Below, piece by piece: positions 59,116 through 64,000 of a stretch of 64,000 nucleotides of DNA. The notes beneath the pieces are model-generated. The model did no database searches. It had not been told where the DNA came from and worked only from the letters and a program-made list of their open reading frames with translations. Location of the stretch: NCBI RefSeq assembly GCF_006483455.1, contig NZ_PPPU01000022.1, positions 124,001-188,000 on the forward strand, in the 5' to 3' direction. Position numbers and translations under genes: made by a program. Every line of letters begins with the position of its first letter. Position 1 is the first letter of the stretch. Source of the DNA: Methylomonas koyamae. GTDB taxonomy: Bacteria; Pseudomonadota; Gammaproteobacteria; Methylococcales; Methylomonadaceae.

Positions 59116-60363
59116 TCAATCGATGGTCTGTATCCAATGGCAACGTTCGTTGACGACGGGCGCGGTTTTGTCGTTGGCGATACCTTTCGCGATCATCGCC
59201 ACCACTCGCTCGTCGGTATCGTAGCCGATGTGGGCATCCATCGGGTTGGCAAGCTTGCCCAAACCGAACGCATCGTAAACCCGGGCTACGTTGATGTTGA
59301 TGTTGGTGACATCAATGCACAGTCGCGAGTCCAGATACTTGTTGACGAAGTCGTGCGGGATCGCATAACTGAGTAGATCGTTGGGGTCGCTGAATGCAAT
59401 CACCGACGTTTTCGCGAGTATCCGTTCGCCGTATTTGGCGCCATTGCTGTTGCAATAGGCCTCGGCTTGGTTGGCGACTTCCGGTAGGCTGCGCCCCAAC
59501 TGCAACATCGGCAATTGGTTGGACATCATGTAGATCGGCACTTCCTTGTTTTTCAAGACATTGGTCAGCGCGGTGTAATAGCTGGCGGTATCGCCGTTGC
59601 TCAGTTTCGACGCCAGATGTTGCAGGCCGTCGATGGTGATCCGGCTGCCCAAACTATGCGAGACGAAGGCGTAACTGTCGTTGTAAAACGGTGTAACATT
59701 TTTGGTGGAACAGCTTTGTTGGACATCGTCCGGCAGGCTGTTCCAATCGCCTTGGATCATCCAGCAAAACGATTGAGCAAAGGCCGACAGGATGTCTTCG
59801 CGTTTCTCGCCCAGGTAGATGATCGGATCGGGACCGGTATCGTTGGAGAACTTCTTCAATAAGTCGTTGACTTCGGCGCGGCGGAAAGACTGTTCCCCGG
59901 AATTGTCGTAAGACAGCACTTCCTTGTCCTTGGCGCTGATTTCGGACCAGGTCAGCTCGTAAAACAGCATCTCTTGAGTCCGGTCGGCATTCAGATAGCG
60001 GTTGATGCGCAAATTGCCCAACGGCCTTGCCGGCTCCTTGGCATCGGTCAAGCGGATGTTTTTGATGTTGCGGGAGGTGACGGTCAGGTCCAATTCTTTT
60101 GCCAGCTTTTCCATGAACTGGGTGGAATAGCCCGGCAAATGGTTGCCGACGCCGTGCACCATCAACAATTTCATTTTCCGGTTGGCGATTTCCAACTGCG
60201 GTTTGATGCCGCTGAATTTTTCGCCTTTGATCTCGCAGATGCGGGTATCTTCTTCTTCCTGTTTTTCCAGGATGGCTTCGGTGATGCCTTTGCCGATACT
60301 GGCGCAGCCGGACGACAGCAGTGCAAGCGCCAGAATCGGCAGCTTCAGTTTGAGTATTTTCAT
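59116..60363 (-). CDS. Lipoprotein with alpha/beta-hydrolase features
   Basis: 415 residues. Signal peptide and lipobox LLSSGC (Cys20) mark a lipoprotein. KLLMVHGVGNHLPGYS resembles the oxyanion strand of alpha/beta hydrolases and FVSHSLGSRITIDGL a nucleophile elbow (S-H-S-L-G; Ser in the middle). The remaining catalytic Asp and His are not certain. An esterase or lipase-like role at the outer membrane is inferred. It ends 7 bp from the YbdD gene on the opposite strand. Confidence 0.7.
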   Translation of the reverse strand: MKILKLKLPILALALLSSGCASIGKGITEAILEKQEEEDTRICEIKGEKFSGIKPQLEIANRKMKLLMVHGVGNHLPGYSTQFMEKLAKELDLTVTSRNIKNIRLTDAKEPARPLGNLRINRYLNADRTQEMLFYELTWSEISAKDKEVLSYDNSGEQSFRRAEVNDLLKKFSNDTGPDPIIYLGEKREDILSAFAQSFCWMIQGDWNSLPDDVQQSCSTKNVTPFYNDSYAFVSHSLGSRITIDGLQHLASKLSNGDTASYYTALTNVLKNKEVPIYMMSNQLPMLQLGRSLPEVANQAEAYCNSNGAKYGERILAKTSVIAFSDPNDLLSYAIPHDFVNKYLDSRLCIDVTNININVARVYDAFGLGKLANPMDAHIGYDTDERVVAMIAKGIANDKTAPVVNERCHWIQTID

Positions 60364-60432
60364 GTGTGTTGCGTTTACGGGCAGGGTTGCTTGGTTGATG
60401 CCGACGGCAGGCGCGGTTTTCCGCAGCGGGCG

Positions 60433-60774
60433 TTACTTATCCAGCTTTTTCTTCGCCGCGTCGGCTTGGGCACCGACTTTCTCGACGGTTTCCCGATATT
60501 TGGCTTGAGCCTGGTTGGCGCTGTCGGCGATGGTGGCATTGTCGGTATTGGCTTCTTTGATCATGCACTCGAAATAGTCGCGCGATTTTTGTTGCCAGGT
60601 GTTGATTGCGGCAATGCTTTTATTGAAAGCATCGACATCGCTGTCATCGACGACCGGTGTTTCCGGCGGCGTACCGCAAGCGGCCGGAACCCAAGTGCCG
60701 TTGCCCAAAGTACCGGCGGTGGTGATGCTGCTGGACACCAGCAGGGCGGTCGTCGCTAAAACGGTCAGTTTCAT
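60433..60774 (-). CDS. Secreted small protein of unknown function
   Basis: 113 residues from an ATG with GGAGA 8 nt upstream. Signal peptide (about 1-20, TTALLVSSSITTAG), two Cys (PAACGTP, YFECMIK) that may pair, and a C-terminal helical, charged tail AQAKYRETVEKVGAQADAAKKK. No known family. It lies 69 bp upstream of the lipoprotein gene and could share its transcript. Confidence 0.7.
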   Translation of the reverse strand: MKLTVLATTALLVSSSITTAGTLGNGTWVPAACGTPPETPVVDDSDVDAFNKSIAAINTWQQKSRDYFECMIKEANTDNATIADSANQAQAKYRETVEKVGAQADAAKKKLDK

Positions 60775-60895
60775 TCGCTGTCTCCATGACGGATTTAAAC
60801 GGAAATTTATCGGCCGCAAGCGGCCGCGGGGGTTGCCGGCGGGATTATTCCGCAACCCGGCGCCAATGCCAATCGCCGGTACAAAAAACGGCAGC

Positions 60896-61780
60896 TTAGC
60901 TGAGCATTTGCCGGATATGTTCGATCTCGTCCTTGGCCTGGTCGAGAATATTGATGCTCAGATCGGCGTCCAGGTTCCCGGCCGCCAATTTTTTGTACGC
61001 AGGTAGTTCGTCCATCTTCGGCATTTGTTTGACGTCGACTTTGCCGATGAAGCTGTGCAATTGCGAAATCATCACGATGTCACTGTAGCTGGCCGATTCG
61101 CCACTGTCGCGCCGCCAGTTTTCGGCGTGAATGATCACGTCCTCGAAGTCGGCCGGGAAGTCCCATTTGCGCACGATCTGCACGCCGATCGGGCTGCGTA
61201 ATTCCCGCACGGCTTCGGCCAGGTCGCCCGGATTATCCAGAATGTCCGGTTGCCTATCGGCATATGCCAAAATCGGCACCACGCCAATGTCGTGGATCAG
61301 GCCGGCCAGCATGGCCCGGTCCGGATCGAAGCCCGGCGTCTTATGCGCCAGTACCGCACTGATAGCCGCCACGTAACTGCTGTGGGCCCACAGCTCCTGC
61401 ATTCTGCGCCGGATCACCGGCGAGCGGGCATTGAACACGGCTTTCAAGGCAAACGCGGTGATAATGTCTTGCGCTGCCTTCAAGCCGAGTCGGGTCAAGG
61501 CCTCCGGGCAGCTTTCGATGCGGCGTCGGCCGCGGTAGAGCGGGCTGTTCGAGATCTTGACCAGGCGGGCGGTGATGCTGGGGTCGATTTGCACCACGCG
61601 GGCGATCTTGTTGCTGTTGGCGCTGGGTTCGTTGATGGCGCGGCGGATTTTCAGCGATACGTCCGGAATGGTGGGCAAGGCCAGCGAATCGGATTGCATG
61701 TATTTGAAGCAATCCTGGTACAAGCGGTTTTTCGCCAGCTTGGCGCTGAGCGGATGGGTTGCGGCCTCGGTCATGGACAT
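60896..61780 (-). CDS. HDOD domain protein
   Basis: 294 residues, one HDOD domain with LPTIPDVSLKIRRAIN, IARVVQIDPSITARLVKISNSPLY, GLKAAQDIITAFAL and IHDIGVVPILAYADR. HDOD proteins are output or sensor modules in signalling; the HD metal site is not fully conserved in the family. No partner domain here. Divergent from prmB. Confidence 0.9.
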   Translation of the reverse strand: MSMTEAATHPLSAKLAKNRLYQDCFKYMQSDSLALPTIPDVSLKIRRAINEPSANSNKIARVVQIDPSITARLVKISNSPLYRGRRRIESCPEALTRLGLKAAQDIITAFALKAVFNARSPVIRRRMQELWAHSSYVAAISAVLAHKTPGFDPDRAMLAGLIHDIGVVPILAYADRQPDILDNPGDLAEAVRELRSPIGVQIVRKWDFPADFEDVIIHAENWRRDSGESASYSDIVMISQLHSFIGKVDVKQMPKMDELPAYKKLAAGNLDADLSINILDQAKDEIEHIRQMLS

Positions 61781-61851
61781 TGCTTAATTCGGACAAGCGG
61801 CAAGGGTTTGGTTTAAAATCCGCCGCTGCATTTTTTACACACGGATACGCT

Positions 61852-62781
61852 ATGACTATAACAGGCCCGGATGTTATTACAACCCTGAGCAGCATTCGAG
61901 ATTACATCCGCTGGGCCGCCAGCCGCTTTGCCGAACACAAGGTATTTCTCGGCCACGGCACCGCAACGCCGCTGGACGAAGCCGCGGCAATCGTACTGCA
62001 TACCTTGCACCAGCCCTACGATCTGGCCGATAGTTACTTGGATAGCGTATTGACGATGGCCGAGCGCCAGCAAGTGGTCGAACTCATAGAGCGGCGTATC
62101 GTCGAACGCAAGCCTTCCGCTTACTTGACCCACGAAGCCCTGTTTGCCGGTTTGTCGTTTTACGTCGACGAGCGGGTGCTGGTGCCGCGCTCGCCGATAG
62201 CGGAATTGATCAACGAACGCTTCGAGCCTTGGGTCGACGAAACCCAAGTATTCAATATTCTGGATTTGTGTACCGGTAGCGCCTGTATCGCCATCGCCTG
62301 CGCTTATGCCTTCCCGGAAGCGCAAGTCGATGCGGTGGAACTGTCCGACGCCGCATTGGCCGTGGCCCGCATCAATCTGGAACAGCACGAGTTGCAAGAG
62401 CAATTGCAGCTCTACCAGTCGGACTTATTCGATAGTCTGCCGGCCAAACCTTACGACATCATCGTCAGCAATCCGCCCTACGTTTCGATTGCCGAGTGGG
62501 AAAGCCTGCCTCCGGAATTCCATGCCGAACCGGCGCTGGGTTTCAAAGGCGGCGAACACGGCCTGGATTTGGTACTGCGAATTTTGGTCGATGCCGAGCG
62601 CTATCTGGCGGAGCAGGGTATCCTGGTGGTCGAAGTCGGCAGCAGCGCCCAGACCTTGCAGGAGATGTTCCCGGAAGTACCGTTCCACTGGCTGGAGTTC
62701 GAACATGGCGGCGACGGCGTGTTTCTGCTGACCGCCGAACAAGTTTCCACTTACCATTCACTCTTTACCAACGCGCTCTAA
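61852..62781 (+). CDS. prmB: 50S ribosomal protein L3 N(5)-glutamine methyltransferase
   Basis: 309 residues. SAM loop [26 protein letters not shown] signature, and [21 protein letters not shown] head helix shared with PrmC. The adjacent aroC start lies 2 bp after the stop, the prmB-aroC order known in gammaproteobacteria. Confidence 0.95.
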   Translation: MTITGPDVITTLSSIRDYIRWAASRFAEHKVFLGHGTATPLDEAAAIVLHTLHQPYDLADSYLDSVLTMAERQQVVELIERRIVERKPSAYLTHEALFAGLSFYVDERVLVPRSPIAELINERFEPWVDETQVFNILDLCTGSACIAIACAYAFPEAQVDAVELSDAALAVARINLEQHELQEQLQLYQSDLFDSLPAKPYDIIVSNPPYVSIAEWESLPPEFHAEPALGFKGGEHGLDLVLRILVDAERYLAEQGILVVEVGSSAQTLQEMFPEVPFHWLEFEHGGDGVFLLTAEQVSTYHSLFTNAL

Positions 62782-62783
62782 CC

Positions 62784-63872
62784 ATGTCCGGAAATACCAT
62801 AGGCAAACTGTTCACCGTTACCACCTTCGGCGAAAGCCACGGCCCGGCGCTGGGGGCGATCGTCGACGGCTGCCCGCCGGGACTGGAATTGTGCGAAGCC
62901 GATTTGCAGATCGATCTGGATAGGCGCAAACCGGGCACCTCGCGCCATACCACCCAGCGCCGCGAGGCCGACGAGGTCAAGATTCTGTCCGGCGTGTTCG
63001 AAGGTAAAACTACCGGCACGCCGATTGGTTTGTTGATCGAGAATACCGATCAGCGCTCCAAGGATTACGGCAAAATCGCCGAAAGCTTCCGCCCTGGTCA
63101 TGCCGATTACACCTACCACCACAAATACGGTATCCGCGACTATCGCGGCGGCGGCCGCTCGTCGGCGCGGGAAACTGCGATGCGGGTCGCGGCCGGCGCG
63201 ATTGCCAAGAAATATCTGTTCCAGCAACACGGCATTCAGGTGCGCGGTTATTTGTCGCAACTCGGGCCGATCAAGATCGAAAGTTTCGACTGGAACGAAG
63301 TCGGCAATAACCCGTTTTTTTCCCCAGACGCCGGCAAAGTTGCGGAAATGGAAAAATACATGGACGCGCTGCGTAAGGAAGGCGAATCGATCGGTGCCAA
63401 AATCGAAGTCGTCGCCAGCCAGGTGCCGCCGGGCTTGGGCGAGCCGATTTTCGACCGGCTGGATGCCGAACTGGCCTACGCCTTGATGAGCATCAACGCG
63501 GTCAAGGGCGTCGAGATTGGCGACGGTTTCGATTGCATCGCCACCAAAGGCACTCAGTTTCGCGATGAAATCACGCCGGAAGGGTTTTTGAGTAACCACG
63601 CCGGCGGCATTTTGGGCGGTATTTCCACCGGCCAGGACATCGTCGCCCGGATTGCGTTGAAGCCGACCTCCAGCCTGCGCCTGCCGGGCCGCAGCATCAA
63701 CACCCAAGGCGAACCGATCGAAGTCATCACCGAAGGCCGCCACGACCCTTGCGTCGGCATCCGCGCCACGCCGATTGCGGAAGCTATGGTAGCCTTGGTA
63801 TTGATGGATCACTTGCTGCGCCATCGCGCCCAAAATTTGCACGTCGACTGCGGTTTGCCTGTCTTGCGTTAG
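62784..63872 (+). CDS. aroC: Chorismate synthase
   Basis: Last step of the shikimate pathway, FMN-dependent. 362 residues: [75 protein letters not shown]. All FMN- and substrate-binding motifs intact. Follows prmB with 2 bp and precedes an MFS gene without a gap. Confidence 0.97.
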   Translation: MSGNTIGKLFTVTTFGESHGPALGAIVDGCPPGLELCEADLQIDLDRRKPGTSRHTTQRREADEVKILSGVFEGKTTGTPIGLLIENTDQRSKDYGKIAESFRPGHADYTYHHKYGIRDYRGGGRSSARETAMRVAAGAIAKKYLFQQHGIQVRGYLSQLGPIKIESFDWNEVGNNPFFSPDAGKVAEMEKYMDALRKEGESIGAKIEVVASQVPPGLGEPIFDRLDAELAYALMSINAVKGVEIGDGFDCIATKGTQFRDEITPEGFLSNHAGGILGGISTGQDIVARIALKPTSSLRLPGRSINTQGEPIEVITEGRHDPCVGIRATPIAEAMVALVLMDHLLRHRAQNLHVDCGLPVLR

Positions 63873-64000
63873 ATGCCAGTCCCGTATTGGCGGCTATCCG
63901 GCTTTTATTTCTTCTACTTCGCGACGCTCGGAGCGTTTCTTCCGTTCTGGAGCTTATATCTGAAGCAGGCCGGATTTGCCGCCGATGAGATCGGCGAACT
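63873..64000 (+). CDS. MFS transporter, N-terminus only
   Basis: Starts directly after the aroC stop. The 42 visible codons read MPVPYWRLSGFYFFYF, ATLGAFLPFWSLYLKQ and GFAADEIGE, the first span of an MFS_1-like carrier similar to the phenylpropionate/nucleoside transporter group. The rest lies outside the window. Confidence 0.75.
   Translation, partial: MPVPYWRLSGFYFFYFATLGAFLPFWSLYLKQAGFAADEIGE

Overview
The window is a stretch of bacterial chromosome with moderately high GC. It is densely packed, with typical gammaproteobacterial housekeeping genes (glnS, rpoH, truA, rlmD, prmB, aroC, dnaQ, ppk1, ppx, fbp, cysM). The protein style and gene mix (FNR with four Cys, norCB with NsrR, NhaD, long-chain ChrA, secreted KatG beside OxyR, a secreted PQQ-type propeller) suggest a gammaproteobacterial methanotroph of the Methylomonas/Methylococcaceae type. 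No methane or methanol oxidation gene lies in the window, so this placement is an inference.

Layout. 1-7.4 kb: membrane protein (cut by the window edge), ppx, an ABC-2 exporter pair, fnr, fbp, a FliK-domain protein and an EVE protein. 7.7-12.1 kb: a tight four-gene operon of a degenerate signal-peptidase-like membrane protein, MoxR ATPase, DUF58 and a TgpA-like protein without its transglutaminase core. 12.2-16.8 kb: an HD-GYP response regulator and a large hybrid kinase, overlapping by 4 bp. 17-22.2 kb: GNAT, secreted beta-propeller, then an AT-richer AraC/SDR/GFA patch. 22.5-27.9 kb: ChrA, two small membrane proteins, NhaD, an OpgC-type acyltransferase. 28-30.1 kb: a QseBC-type two-component system. 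30.2-34.9 kb: oxyR and katG (divergent), PIG-L deacetylase. 35-38.9 kb: a beta-barrel-like protein, then norB, norC and a small membrane protein divergent from nsrR, with two NsrR-type operators between them. 38.9-45.5 kb: dnaQ, ppk1, cysM, rlmD, an L,D-transpeptidase, truA. 45.6-49.7 kb: two tRNA-Leu genes flanking a fructosamine kinase, glnS and a CIRCE-preceded rpoH. 49.8-51.9 kb: broken integrases and a small inverted-repeat element. 52-64 kb: an extra-looking ftsH, PepSY membrane protein, comEC, PilZ plus YbdD, a lipoprotein hydrolase, HDOD, prmB, aroC and the start of an MFS transporter.

How the genes fit together. Low oxygen and nitrosative stress are covered by FNR, NsrR and cNOR. Peroxide stress is covered by OxyR and a periplasmic-type KatG, and heat shock by RpoH under a HrcA-type operator and by FtsH. 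Polyphosphate can be made (ppk1) and degraded (ppx). The clearest anomalies are an in-frame stop just before the last conserved block of katG, a CIRCE element on rpoH, paired NsrR operators, an integrase graveyard at tRNA-Leu(CAA) carrying a 128-bp MITE-like element, and the unusual composition of the MoxR operon.
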